DNA of 64,000 nt from CATQHD01 sp965243165. GTDB taxonomy: Bacteria; Actinomycetota; Acidimicrobiia; Spongiisociales; Spongiisociaceae. The stretch spans positions 2,542,001 through 2,606,000 of the forward strand of contig OZ251535.1 in the NCBI GenBank assembly GCA_965243165.1. The letters are read 5' to 3'. The stretch's first letter is position 1, and the number at the start of each line of letters is the position of its first letter. Positions 26,877-36,416 of this stretch are shown here, piece after piece. Below the pieces are notes generated by a model. That model saw nothing but the letters and a program-made list of their open reading frames with translations, searched no databases and had not been told where the DNA came from. Position numbers and translations under genes: made by a program.

Positions 26877-26970
26877 CCCGATAATTCACGAGAGCGGGGG
26901 CAGGCAGATGCAACAAGCCCCTGAATCCCTTTTGACCTGGGGCAACACCGGGAAATAACTTCCTGAACAA
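26877..26970 (+). mobile_element. R1 MITE-like element, truncated copy
   Basis: Begins CCCCGATAATTCACGAGAGC like copy 4 and keeps about 90 bp (CAGGCAGATG, TTTTGACCTGGGGCAACAC, CTTCCTGA). It then runs into R3 sequence at GAGATGAACAACC. The other inverted end is missing. Confidence 0.65.
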
Positions 26971-26974
26971 TCGG

Positions 26975-27400
26975 AGCTGAGATGAACAACCAGGGTCAGC
27001 GGTCCGGCTGTTGAAATATGTCACATCCCCCTGATACCTTGGGGCGGTACAGAAACCGCAGCCGATCCGGATGCTGCGGTCATACAGAGGCCGCCCCTCC
27101 CAGAGCCGGGGCTCCAAGGGCGGGGCGGCCGACCTGGCTGTGCCGAGGCGGATCGGGCGCAGAGGGCCGCAACGCGCCCTCGGTGTCCGAAGACGGTGGT
27201 TCGGAGGCGGCGGGGGCGGGGCCCGGCGAAGCCGGGGCGGGGGGCGGAGAACGCGAAAAACGAATGCGTTGCTCGGGCTTGGTTCGGTTCGGTTCGGAAG
27301 ATGAGCCGATGGGCGGGGATAGAAGTTGTTGCTGGTCAGACGGGTTGTCTGCCGGGGGTTCGCTGCGAGGCCGACGCATCCGAACGACCTGGTCGGGCCC
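26975..27400 (+). repeat. R3 dispersed repeat upstream of arfB
   Basis: Contains GATGAACAACCAGGGTCAGCGG, CCTGATACCTTGGGGCGGTAC, CCGGATGCTGCGGTCATACA and the CCCGGCGAAGCCGGGGCGGG core, in the same order as the copies at 44960 and 49269. It extends to the CGACGCATCCGAACGACCTGG block. No gene is supported here. Confidence 0.7.
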
Positions 27401-27415
27401 TATCCGCTCGTCTTC

Positions 27416-27865
27416 TCAGTCCGGCTCCCGCCCCGGCGGGCGGCGCAGCCGTTTGGTCTCCGACCGTTTCCGTTTGTCCTCCAGGCGCTTCCGCCGGGAG
27501 GCGGGGCCGGGGCGGGCGGCCCGGCGGCGGGGGGGCGGCCCGGGCGCCAGGGCCTCGTCGAGCAGGGCCCGCAGCCGTTCCCGGGCAACCCTGCGGTTCC
27601 GCCCCTGCGACCGATGGTCCTCCGCCGTTATCCGCAGCGAACCGGCGCGCATCCTTCCTCCCAGGCGCCGCTCGATCCGGCGCTTCTGATCCTCGGTGAG
27701 GGCGGCGGACCCGGAAACGGAGAAGGTCAACCCCGCCCGGGTGTGCGCCCGGTTGGCGTGCTGCCCGCCCGGACCCGAAGAAGGCCCGAAGTCCCAGCGC
27801 AGCTCACCTGCGGGTATCACCGGCCCCGCCTCTAGGCGAAGGCCCCCTCCGGCTTCGGCGGTCAT
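27416..27865 (-). CDS. arfB: Alternative ribosome-rescue factor / peptidyl-tRNA hydrolase ArfB
   Basis: 149 residues. The release-factor catalytic GGQ occurs in GPSSGPGGQHANRAHTRAGL (about residue 29), followed by the short RF domain and a Lys/Arg-rich C-terminal tail (KRLEDKRKRSETKRLRR), which in ArfB occupies the empty mRNA channel. No codon-recognition domain is present, so this is a ribosome-rescue factor and not RF1 or RF2. The ATG at 27865 is chosen because the frame upstream is unrelated to the family. Divergent from the methyltransferase gene. Confidence 0.9.
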   Translation of the reverse strand: MTAEAGGGLRLEAGPVIPAGELRWDFGPSSGPGGQHANRAHTRAGLTFSVSGSAALTEDQKRRIERRLGGRMRAGSLRITAEDHRSQGRNRRVARERLRALLDEALAPGPPPRRRAARPGPASRRKRLEDKRKRSETKRLRRPPGREPD

Positions 27866-27967
27866 GCGTCCATCCACACGGGAAAAACTACCCCCGCGCA
27901 GTCGCTGTCCGGTCGATGACCCCCCCGGAGGGGTACGCTCATAGCGCTCCAAGACGAAAGGGAAGGG

Positions 27968-30761
27968 ATGGGCCGCCAGGGGACGGGCTTCCGGAAAAAG
28001 CTGATCGAGGTAGCGCTGCCTTTGGATGCAATCAGCAAGGCCTCGGCGAGGGAGAAGTCGATCCGGCACGGCCATCCTTCGACTTTGCATCTGTGGTGGG
28101 CGCGGCGGCCGCTGGCGGCGGCGCGGGCTGTGCTGTGGTCGTCGTTGGTGGACGACCCCTCGGCCCATCCCGACCGGTTCCCCACCGAAGAAGAACAGAA
28201 ACTGGAACGCAAACGCCTGTTCACGATACTGGAACGGCTCGTGGTCTGGGAGAACTCCAACGATCCTCAGACCCTCCGCGACGCCAAGGCCGAGATAGAC
28301 AAAGCCATCCCAACGGGCAGAGAGAGAGAGAGAGAGAGAGAGCAAGATTCGGGTGCTGGATCCGTTCTGCGGGGGCGGGGCGATCCCGCTCGAGGCGCAG
28401 CGGCTGGGTTTGGAAGCGCACGGAGGCGACCTCAATCCGGTAGCGGTCCTGATCTCGAAGGCGCTGGTAGAGATCCCGCCCCGCTTCGCGGGGTTGCCGC
28501 CGGTGAACCCCGGTTCCCGAGACCGGCTCGGATCAGAAACCTGGGAGCGGGCGCAGGGACTGGCCGAGGACATCGGTTTCTACGGGGAATGGATGCGGGA
28601 GCGGGCCTTCGAGCGGATCGGCCATCTGTATCCGACCGTGAAGCTGCCCGCCGAGCAAGGCGGCGGCGAAGCAAATGTGATCGCTTGGTTGTGGGCCCGC
28701 ACCGTCCGGTCGCCTGATCCCTCCTGGGGCGGCCATGTGCCTCTGACCAAATCTTGGATACTCCGCAAGAAAGGAAACAAGCCGACGGTGTGGGTGGAAC
28801 CGGCGGTGGACCGCTCGACGAGGACGGTGAGCTATCGGATACGGAAAGGCGGCGCTCCCCCGGCAGGGACGGTGAAGAGGAGCGGCGGGACCTGTCTGGC
28901 TACCGGGGTCCCGATCCGCTTCGACCACATCCGGGAGCAGGGCCGCCAAGGGTTACTGGACCGGCAATTGATCGCAGTAGCGGCTGAAGGCCAGCGAGGC
29001 CGCATCTACCTCGACCCGGCTCATTCGCCCCTGCCCGACATACCGGAACCAAGTTGGAAACCAGCGTTCGCGCTTCCCGAGAAAGCCCTTGGTTTCAGGA
29101 TACAGCAGTATGGAATGATCACCTGGGCGGATCTGTTCACCGACCGTCAGCTCGTTGCTCTGTCTACGTTCTCGGATCTGTTGGGTGAGGTACGTCCGGT
29201 GGTGGAAGAACACGCCCGGGCGGCGGGTTTGGCTGAAGACGGGGTGCGGTTGCGGGACGGCGGATCCAGTGCAGAGGCGTATGCGGACGCGGTGATCACC
29301 AATCTGGCGTTCGTGGTCGATAAATGCGCCGACTATTGGTCGTCGCTCTGCAGTTGGCACAACAGCGGAGAGAAAATGCGCAGTACATTTGGCCGTCAGG
29401 CGCTTCCGATGGTGTGGGACTACGCCGAGGCGAACCCGTTCTCAGGGTCGTCGGGTAACTGGCTGGGTCAGGCGGCCTGGGTGCGGAAAGCCGTGGCCGC
29501 CGCGCCGGCTGGAGGATCTGGCGAGGTCTTGCAGCGGGACGCCGCTTCCCGGATAACCGAGGTCCCGTCCCCGATCGTGTGTACTGATCCACCGTATTAC
29601 GACAACATCGGCTACGCCGACCTGTCTGACTTTTTCTATGTGTGGCTGCGGCGCAACCTGTCGGATGTGTGGCCGGATGAGTGCGCCACCCTGCTGACCC
29701 CCAAGGCGGAAGAGCTGATCGCTCACACCCACCGGGCCGGGTCGAAGACGGCAGCAAAACAGCATTTCGAGGACGGCATGACAACGGTGTTCGAACAGGC
29801 CGCCCGCGTTCATCATCCGGAGTACCCGGCCACCATTTTCTACGCCTACAAGCAAAAGGAAACCATCCAGGGCGGCACCGCCTCGACCGGGTGGGAGACT
29901 TTTCTCCAAGGTTTGGTGGACGCCGGGCTGCAGGTGACCGCCACTTGGCCGATCCGCACCGAAATGCCCAACCGCCCGGTCGCCTTGGGCGCGGCGGCGT
30001 TGGCCTCGTCGGTGGTGATCGCCTGCCGCCCCCGCCCGGCTGATGCTCCGATGGCTCCCCGCCGTGAGCTGTTGGAGTCCCTCGACCGGCGGATGCCCCA
30101 TGCCGTCCGCCTCCTTCAGGAAGAAGCCATCGCGCCGGTAGACATGGCCCAGTCGGTCATCGGGCCGGGCATGGAGGTCTTCTCCCGCTACTCCAAGGTG
30201 CTGGAAGCCGACGGAACCCCCATGCGGGTCCGCACCGCGTTGGCGCTCATCAACGAAGCCCTCGAAACCGCCCTCTCGGAAGAAGAAACCGAGTTCGACG
30301 CCTACACCCGCTGGGCCGTTACCTGGTACGACCAGCACGGCCACCGCCCCGGCCCCGCCGGGGACGCTCTGCTGCTGGCCACCGCCAAGAACACCTCACT
30401 GGAAGGAGCGCAGGCGGCGGGCATCGCCGAGTCGAAGGGCGGGCAGGTGCGGCTGCTCACCCGGGAGGAATACGACCCGGAACGGAACCCCGCCCAGCAA
30501 GACTTCACCGTGTGGGAGGCAACCCAGCAGCTGATCGCCCGGCTCGAACACTCCGAAACCCGCGCCGCCCGGCTGCTGGCGCAGGTCGGCCTGGGAGTGG
30601 GCGGCCGGGCGCGGCGGCTCGCATATCTGTTGTATCAGACCGCCGACCGCCGGGGCCGCACGGCGGACGCGGCCGCCTACAACAGCCTGGTGCGGGTCTG
30701 GATCGACCTCGCCCGCCTGGCCTCCTCCCCGCCCCCCGAGGAACAAGACCTCGGCCTGTAG
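27968..30761 (+). CDS. DUF1156-type DNA methyltransferase, split by (AG)12 (candidate phase-variable gene)
   Basis: Two frames together make one protein. The first (27968 to the repeat) carries the DUF1156 signature ASAREKSIRHGHPSTLHLWWARRPLAAARA. The second (from about 28341 to 30761) carries LDPFCGGGAIPLEAQRLGLEA (SAM-binding motif I) and TDPPYYDNIGYADLSDF (catalytic DPPY). At 28319-28342 an (AG)12 tract lies between them; with 12 repeats the frames are mismatched, and 10 or 13 would join them as REREREREESKIRVLD-like sequence. In the present state only a fragment or an internal start (GTG 28353, purine-rich upstream) could be made. DUF1156 proteins are adenine-specific-type methylases found near defence genes. 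Confidence 0.85.
28319..28342 (+). repeat. (AG)12 microsatellite inside methyltransferase gene
   Basis: Twelve uninterrupted AG units, encoding alternating Arg-Glu in the upstream frame. The unit is 2 bp, so each slippage step changes the reading frame. The upstream frame is codon phase 2 and the catalytic frame phase 0 in window coordinates, so adding one unit or removing two restores continuity. It is the only long dinucleotide run I saw in the window. Confidence 0.95.
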
Positions 30762-30773
30762 ACCCGGTTCGGC

Positions 30774-30960
30774 CCCATCGGGCGGACGACCTCGCGACGC
30801 TCTGCTGGTATCGCCACCACATCGCCGTCCACCGACACGGACTTCGACTCGACCCCAGCTCACCTCCTCACCGGCGAAGACTCATCCGACCCCGATCTGC
30901 CCGGCGGGAACACCCCCCCACCCGGTTGCGCGCCCTCCCCGCCAACCGGATGACCCGAGC
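30774..30960 (+). pseudogene. Remnant of a DUF222/HNH endonuclease C-terminus
   Basis: Translated in frame with 30512-31003, the segment reads ADDLATLCWYRHHIAVHRHG followed by LRLDPSSPPHRRRLIRP. This resembles the HNH C-terminal end of actinobacterial 13E12/DUF222 proteins (NLVLLCRHHHRAVH pattern). The rest of the gene is absent. It lies directly after the methyltransferase stop. Confidence 0.5.
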
Positions 30961-30975
30961 CGAGCCGGCCCGAAG

Positions 30976-32131
30976 TCACAAGTCGAGCAAAACGGCCTCG
31001 TAGAAGGCGGTCTCGTCTCCCGAAGGATCAACAACCACCCCTTCGATCTCCGCCTCGGGTGGAAGGAGGAACGTAGACAATAGGAAGAGATCTTCGGAAA
31101 CAAGTCTGTCGAAGAGATTAGGATCAATATCAACTGTGTAGGGAGAGCACTGTAAGTTGTTGAAGCTATCTCTGATGACCCTTTCACCTACAACCAGCCC
31201 GATATCGGGCCAAGCCATGAGAAGGTTCAATTCTAGCCACTTCGGCATCTCGGCCTCTCCGTGGGAAAGGGTCGCTGATCCTACAACAGCTAGGCACTGG
31301 CTACTCGGGCGAACCCACTCCCCGGCTGTTTCTATCAGAAAAGCATCGGAGCGAACGTCGATCTCTATGATCCCTTCGATGCGCCCCGACCATGTAAGGG
31401 TGTCGTTTCTCCAAGTCTCGGTGTACGAGAACACACCGGCGTCGGAGCCGCCCTCTCCGATCGGGCCGAACCCTGCGGAAGTCTGTCGTGTAACGGCGGG
31501 CACCGACGGCAATGTATATGCCTCGAGTTGACTGGCGGCTTCTTCATACCAGGAACCGACCGAAACGGCGACCGATCTGGGTATTTCTTCTTCAATGAAA
31601 TAAGGTCGGAAAACGGGGTAGCTTTCACCCGTGGAGAGGAGAGCGGCGTGTCCGAGAATCCCGTAGCCGGCCGCCAATACTTCGGCGGAATCACACTTAT
31701 CCATGACGGTGCCCAACGCCCTTCCTCCCTGCAGATCAGGCAGCTCGAATTTGGGTAGGTCCAACAGATCAGGGTAGTTGGGTTCTCTGAGAAGCGTCAG
31801 CTCGCCCAAGAGGGCGATGCACCTTCCCTCCGGCATCTCGGCCGCGTCTTCAGGGCTGACTGCAGCGAAAGGCTCTATGGAAAGGCTGGAAAGGCCCGAT
31901 TGGTATTGCCGAGGCAGATCCACCAAGCCGATGATACGGCCCTTCCAGGAAGGCCCCCGGGGTACCGTCAACTCGAACTCCTCGCCGCTCGCATACGGCG
32001 TTGACATAAGACGCGGGAACGCCAGATCATTCGTTGTCGATTCTGATTCTGCACAGGCCGCGAAGGTGACCATCAGAACAAGCGAAGAGCAACAGCCGCC
32101 GCACTCCCGGCAACGACACTACGGTTTCCAT
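30976..32131 (-). CDS. Putative lipoprotein of unknown function, N-terminus apparently frameshifted
   Basis: The long frame (365 residues from ATG 32073) begins MVTFAACAES, the end of a lipobox but too short for a signal peptide. One frame over, ATG 32131 encodes METVVSLPGVRRLLLF, an ideal n-region and first half of a signal peptide. Removing one T near 32086 would join the two into a normal lipoprotein signal (RR, LLLSLVLMVTFAAC). An in-frame TAG blocks extension of the main frame. The body has paired, related segments around WKGRIIGLVDL and WSGRIEGIIEIDV, so it may be an internal duplication. Base composition is less GC-rich than the core genes. Function unknown. Confidence 0.6.
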
Positions 32132-32148
32132 CCCATCAAGATATCCTC

Positions 32149-33456
32149 CTACAGGTCAAAGTACGACATTGGCCCCGGAACGATGCCTGTCAGCCGCTGG
32201 TAGTTCTGAATCACCTGCCGTTCGGTCATCCCCGCCAAGAGGTCCGCCACCAAACGCGGCGCACAGTCGCCGCTGTCCAGCCTGTCACGCGTTGCCTGCG
32301 GCAACAGTATCTTCCTACTGCTTGCCAACACCTCCACATATATTTCGAATAGCTTCCGCAACATCGCCTTCTGCCCTTCTCGAACACTCGCAATCCGCGG
32401 ATGTTCAATGACGTAATAGCGGGTCAGCTCCTTGAGCAAATCGACCTGTAGACGTATCTCCGGATCAATCGTGATGCTTTTTTCCTTATCAGGTTCACTA
32501 ATTCGGATAGCACCACCTATAATATACTGGGTGATAAGGGCAGAAGTAACTCCATTCATTATTGTAAGCTGCTGTGTCCCCCCGTTGTAGGGTTCATCAA
32601 GAAAACGCATGGATCCCCGAAAAATAGTACGTAGAACACCTTCCAAGTTGCCATGTCTTGCCAGGCTGGTGTTAGTTGTATTTACAGCTTCAATGAATCT
32701 TTCCCTTTCGGCTGTATGGAGAAGACGATGAATAGGGATCAGTCCAGCGCGATAAAAGTCTTCTAGATCATGGACGGCATAGGTGACATCATCAGCCCAG
32801 TTCATAAGCTCGGCCTCCAGCGTGGGATGCTCACCAAGGTGGTCATCTCTCACCCATCTGAACTGTTCGTTGTCGGTGTCATATACACCCCACTTCTTGT
32901 GTCTGTATCCAGACTTGCCTCGGAGCCACGGATACTTGAGAATGGCATTGAGAGCGGCCGAAGTCAGGTTGAGTCCTGTATTTGAATCCGGGCCTTGAAC
33001 AGAATCTAGGATAGGAATATTATCGGTATGAGCTGCCAACCGGGTTACGATCCGAAAGGATTGTGCATTGCCTTCAAAGCCATCCTTTTGCCTTAGCTCA
33101 TCAACAGCTAGACATATCACATCCCCTCCGTCGTGACCGAACGGAGGATGCCCAAGATCATGGGCGAGGCCCGCCGTTTCGACAACATCCGGATCCAATC
33201 CACCCCAAGCCTCAACCTTTTCAGGGGGAGTTTCTATCAACAGACGTTCCGCGAGGCGGCGGCCCACCTGGGCAACCTTTAGAGAGTGGGTCAAGCGGTT
33301 GTGGAAGAAATCACCCTCGCTGGCCGACACCACCTGGGTAACCCCGCTGAGGCGGCGGAACTCCGGTGAGTAGAGAACTCGGTCGCGATCACGCTGGAAC
33401 GGATTGCGGAGATCCTTGCGGGAGGGGAGGAAACGTTGCTCTCTTCTACTGTTCAC
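32149..33456 (-). CDS. dGTPase-like HD-domain triphosphohydrolase
   Basis: About 435 residues. The HD signature is complete: RDRDRVLYSPEFRRLSGVTQV, then HNRLTHSLKVAQVGRRLAE, GLAHDLGHPPFGHDG and a downstream WADDVTYAVHDLEDFYRAG with the last Asp ligand. This is the dGTP triphosphohydrolase family, which converts dNTPs to nucleosides and triphosphate. The GTG at 33456 (VNSRREQR) overlaps the stop of the upstream gene; a TTG at 33486 is the alternative. Composition is noticeably lower in GC than neighbours, suggesting transfer. Dgt-like enzymes can act in phage defence by dNTP depletion, but a housekeeping role is equally possible. Confidence 0.88.
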   Translation of the reverse strand: MNSRREQRFLPSRKDLRNPFQRDRDRVLYSPEFRRLSGVTQVVSASEGDFFHNRLTHSLKVAQVGRRLAERLLIETPPEKVEAWGGLDPDVVETAGLAHDLGHPPFGHDGGDVICLAVDELRQKDGFEGNAQSFRIVTRLAAHTDNIPILDSVQGPDSNTGLNLTSAALNAILKYPWLRGKSGYRHKKWGVYDTDNEQFRWVRDDHLGEHPTLEAELMNWADDVTYAVHDLEDFYRAGLIPIHRLLHTAERERFIEAVNTTNTSLARHGNLEGVLRTIFRGSMRFLDEPYNGGTQQLTIMNGVTSALITQYIIGGAIRISEPDKEKSITIDPEIRLQVDLLKELTRYYVIEHPRIASVREGQKAMLRKLFEIYVEVLASSRKILLPQATRDRLDSGDCAPRLVADLLAGMTERQVIQNYQRLTGIVPGPMSYFDL

Positions 33457-33691
33457 TGTGGAGCAAGCGGATGCCGTCAAGGGCAAACCACAATCGTCGT
33501 TCGCAGACCAGGCGCAATATAGCTATGTTAACTCTGAAAACCGTGATATCCGGATCTGCCAAGGCGTCAACCACCTCCAGTACATCGACGAACGGCGGCT
33601 CTCCCGCCTCATGACGCTCCTCGATGACCTTGAGCACCCTGCCCACTGGGCTGTCGGGCGGCGCGATCTGCGTATCTACCATCTCTACCAT
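33446..33691 (-). CDS. Small hypothetical protein coupled to the dGTPase gene
   Basis: 81 residues, acidic N-terminal half and hydrophobic C-terminal helix region (ITVFRVNIAILRLVCERRLWF). Its stop overlaps the probable GTG start of the dGTPase gene by 11 bp, so the two are likely co-translated. No family recognised. The coding frame lacks rare features, and the overlap is the main support. Confidence 0.5.
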   Translation of the reverse strand: MVEMVDTQIAPPDSPVGRVLKVIEERHEAGEPPFVDVLEVVDALADPDITVFRVNIAILRLVCERRLWFALDGIRLLHSEQ

Positions 33692-33824
33692 CGTTTCCTC
33701 CCTCTCACCAGGATGCCGCCATCATATCAACCGAGTGTGACGAACGCCGGATCAACGGTCGGCGAGAGGGCGCGGCACCAGCGAAGGGGGCATCCCGCCC
33801 GCCCGCCCCCCGGCCCGCGGCGTC

Positions 33825-34040
33825 TCAGGCGGTTCTTTCGATTTCATCACGCAGTTCAGGCTCCATCACCTTCCACGCCGCCGCCATATCACCGTGCACC
33901 GCCTCCCAGTCAGCCTTCAACGCCTGAAAGTCGGCCCTCCGCGCGGCCTCGGGATCCAGCGGAGGGTTCTCGTCCCAGAGCAGGCCGAAAAGGTCGAACG
34001 CTCGAACGGCACCGCTCCAGAAGGCGCGTCCTACGGACAT
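33825..34040 (-). CDS. Small hypothetical protein
   Basis: 71 residues from ATG 34040 (MSVGRAFWSGAVRAFDLFGLLWDENPP...), a mostly helical, acidic protein ending ELRDEIERTA. An upstream extension to 34127 is open but lies across the region that should hold the promoter. It is convergent with nothing and divergent from menA. No family recognised. Confidence 0.45.
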   Translation of the reverse strand: MSVGRAFWSGAVRAFDLFGLLWDENPPLDPEAARRADFQALKADWEAVHGDMAAAWKVMEPELRDEIERTA

Positions 34041-34186
34041 TCTGTGAATATCTATGGACAGCACGAAGGGTCCTTTCGCCAGCTGTGCCTCAGTGTAGAC
34101 GCTTCTCCGGGCCTGAACTCGGCCCAACCCCGCCCTCGGCCTGCCTCTTCCCTGCTCGTTCTGGGGAGCGGGTTACCCTCGACCGT

Positions 34187-35071
34187 ATGAGGGCGAGACC
34201 CAATCCGTGGGTGATGGCCGCCCGGCCCCGCACCTTGTGGGCGGCGGTGGCGCCGGTGCTGGCGGGGTGCGGCCTGGCGGCGGGCGGCGGCGTCTTTCGG
34301 GCGGATGCGGGGGCGGCGGCGCTGGTCTGCGCGCTGGCCCTGCAGGCGGCGGCCAACTACGCCAACGACGCCTCGGACGCCCGGCGCGGGGCCGACACCG
34401 AGGCGAGGATCGGGCCTGCCCGCGTGGTGGCTTCCGGCCTTCTCACCGCCCGGCAGGTGTGGACGGGGGCGTGGATCATGTTCGGGATAGCGGCTCTGAG
34501 CGGCCTGTATCTGGCTTCCATCACCAGCTGGTGGATCACGGCGGCGGGGGCGGCCGCCGTCCTCGCCGCCCTCGCCTACACGGGCGGCCCCGCCCCCTAC
34601 GGCTACCGGGCGCTGGGGGAGCTGTCGGTGTTCGTCTTCTTCGGCCTGTTGGCGACGGTGGGGAGCCGCTACGTCCACGACGCAACGGCGCCCCTCTCCG
34701 CCTGGGTGGTTGCGGCGCCGGTCGGCCTGACCGCGGCGGCCATCCTGGCGGCCAACAACGTGCGCGACCTCGACACCGACGCCGCCGCCGGCAAGCGGAC
34801 CCTGGCGGTGGTGCTGGGGCGGGAACGGGCCCGGATGCTCTACATCCTGCTGGTAGCCGGGGCCTTTGCGGTCATCGCCCTGTCGGCGGCCTTCGGAGCG
34901 GCGCCCCGGTGGACGGCCCTCGCCCTGGCCGCCGCGCCCCTGTCGGTTCCGCTGATCCGGGCGGTCCGCACCTCGGAAGACGGCCCCGCTCTGGTCGAAG
35001 CGCTCGAAGGGACGGCCCGGCTCCATCTGCTGGTCGGGGCCGGACTGGGCGCCGGGGCCGCCCTCGGCTGA
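34187..35071 (+). CDS. menA: 1,4-dihydroxy-2-naphthoate polyprenyltransferase
   Basis: A 294-residue integral-membrane UbiA-family prenyltransferase of menaquinone synthesis. Both Asp-rich motifs are present: NYANDASDARRGAD (NDxxD, about residue 59) and NNVRDLDTDAAAGKRT (about residue 189), which bind the Mg-polyprenyl diphosphate. Around eight hydrophobic helices. The ATG at 34187 is preferred over the longer open frame because it begins the conserved NPWVMAARPRTLWAAVAPV motif. Menaquinone is the standard actinobacterial quinone. Confidence 0.93.
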   Translation: MRARPNPWVMAARPRTLWAAVAPVLAGCGLAAGGGVFRADAGAAALVCALALQAAANYANDASDARRGADTEARIGPARVVASGLLTARQVWTGAWIMFGIAALSGLYLASITSWWITAAGAAAVLAALAYTGGPAPYGYRALGELSVFVFFGLLATVGSRYVHDATAPLSAWVVAAPVGLTAAAILAANNVRDLDTDAAAGKRTLAVVLGRERARMLYILLVAGAFAVIALSAAFGAAPRWTALALAAAPLSVPLIRAVRTSEDGPALVEALEGTARLHLLVGAGLGAGAALG

Positions 35072-35149
35072 GCGGTCGGATGAGGCGGGCGGCGGGAGGC
35101 GATCATGAACACCGCCTCCGAGTCCGACCCTCCGATCCGGGCGCATCCC

Positions 35150-35368
35150 GGGTAAGGCCGGAGAATCGAAGCGGTCGAGCCCGCCGAAGGTTCTCCGAAC
35201 ATACCCCTAGCCGGAAGCCCGAAAATTTGGTATCTATAGGAGGCTGAAACACAAACACCGCCGCGAGCTTCCGGAGAGGGCGGCGGTCAAAGACGGCATT
35301 CCCGTTCGTTCCGGCCCCTCGGGCCGGGGGCGGCCTCGTGCGGCCCGGCGGTTTTTCGTTCAAGGTGG
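35150..35368 (+). repeat. R2 dispersed repeat, left half interrupted by IS110-A
   Basis: Blocks CATACCCCTAGCCGGAAGCC, AAATTTGGTATCTATAGG and CCGCCGCGAGCTTCC run up to TTCGTTCAAGGTGG, where IS110-A begins. The rest of the repeat resumes at 36664 with GGAGGCGGGGGAAGGGCCCGG and ends near 36730. Confidence 0.75.
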
Positions 35369-35375
35369 TGAGCTC

Positions 35376-36416
35376 CTATGTCAAGTTGGGGGTGTTTTGG
35401 AGGTGTTTGTAGACTCGGTTGGAGATGTGGCGTTTGAGGCAGCGGATGGCTTCTTGGCGGGTTTTCCCCTGTTCGAGGCGGCGTTTGTAGTATCGGCGGC
35501 CTTCGCCGCCGTGTCCGGCGATCTGGGTGATGGCTATGTAGTGGAGGGCTCGGTTGAGTTGGCGGTTGCCGCCTCGGTTGAGCCGATGGCGGATGGTTCT
35601 CCCGGATGAGGCCTGGACGGGGGCGGTTCCGTTGGCCATGGCGAACCGGGCTTTGGTGGAGAACCGCTGGGGGTCTCCGACCTCGGCCAGGATCTCAGCG
35701 GCGAGGACGTCTCCGATGCCGTAGATGCTGGTGAGGGTGGTGCCGGTGGCTCGGACGGCTTGGCTGATTTGGGTATTCAGTCGGGTGATCTGGCGGTGGT
35801 GTTGTTTGATGCGCCGGATTCGGTCCTGGGCGATCTGGGTTTGGACGCCGCCGCTGCCGGCGAGGAGCCGTTTCATCCGTTCGAGGGCTTTGGGGGAAGC
35901 CAGCCCTGATGTTGTGAGTTTGTGCTGGTAACCGGGCCGCAGCTGGGTGAGGTCGGCGTGGAGGCGGTTGATGCCGGCGGTTTTGGAAGCGACGAGTTCC
36001 CGCCGGTAGACCACCAGGGCTCGTAGGTTCTCGATTGGGCCTTGCGGCCGGGGCGGGGGAAGGTTGTCCTCGCGGAGAGCGACGCGGGCGATGACGAGCG
36101 CGTCGGTGTGGTCGGTTTTCTGGCGGGTGCGTTGCCGTTTCCGGCCTTGGGCGGTCATCTGGGGTGGGACTTCCACCACGCTGGTTCCCCTGTTCTGGAG
36201 AGCAACGGCCAGGCGCCGCCCGTAACTGCCTGCTCCTTCGATCCCGACCCGGGTGGTCTGGTGCTCGGCGAGCCAGACGGCGGCCTGGGCGTGGCCTGCT
36301 TCGGTGTTGGGGAAGGTGCGGGCAGCGATCTGGCGGCCTGTTTGGTCGATTACGCAGGCGGTTAGGGTGTCCTTGTGGGAGTCGACCCCGGCCGTGCGGG
36401 GTAGTGGGGCGGGCAT
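35376..36416 (-). CDS. IS110 family transposase (DEDD), copy A
   Basis: 346 residues from ATG 36416, which has AAAGGA six bases upstream; a longer frame to 36488 has no such site. The N-terminal RuvC-like DEDD domain starts GVDSHKDTLTACV and includes VGIEGAGSYGRRL and KTDHTDALVIARVA. The C-terminal Tnp2 domain holds IYGIGDVLAAEILAEVGD and the serine motif PVQASSGRTIRHRLNRGGNRQLN. The stop lies seven bases from the element end. One residue differs from copy B (Gly for Arg in TSxLASP). Confidence 0.95.
   Translation of the reverse strand: MPAPLPRTAGVDSHKDTLTACVIDQTGRQIAARTFPNTEAGHAQAAVWLAEHQTTRVGIEGAGSYGRRLAVALQNRGTSVVEVPPQMTAQGRKRQRTRQKTDHTDALVIARVALREDNLPPPRPQGPIENLRALVVYRRELVASKTAGINRLHADLTQLRPGYQHKLTTSGLASPKALERMKRLLAGSGGVQTQIAQDRIRRIKQHHRQITRLNTQISQAVRATGTTLTSIYGIGDVLAAEILAEVGDPQRFSTKARFAMANGTAPVQASSGRTIRHRLNRGGNRQLNRALHYIAITQIAGHGGEGRRYYKRRLEQGKTRQEAIRCLKRHISNRVYKHLQNTPNLT

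Noticed and set aside
27866..28573. N-terminal extension of arfB
   Set aside because: It overlaps the divergent methyltransferase gene and has no similarity to release-factor domains; ATG 27865 gives the usual ArfB length.
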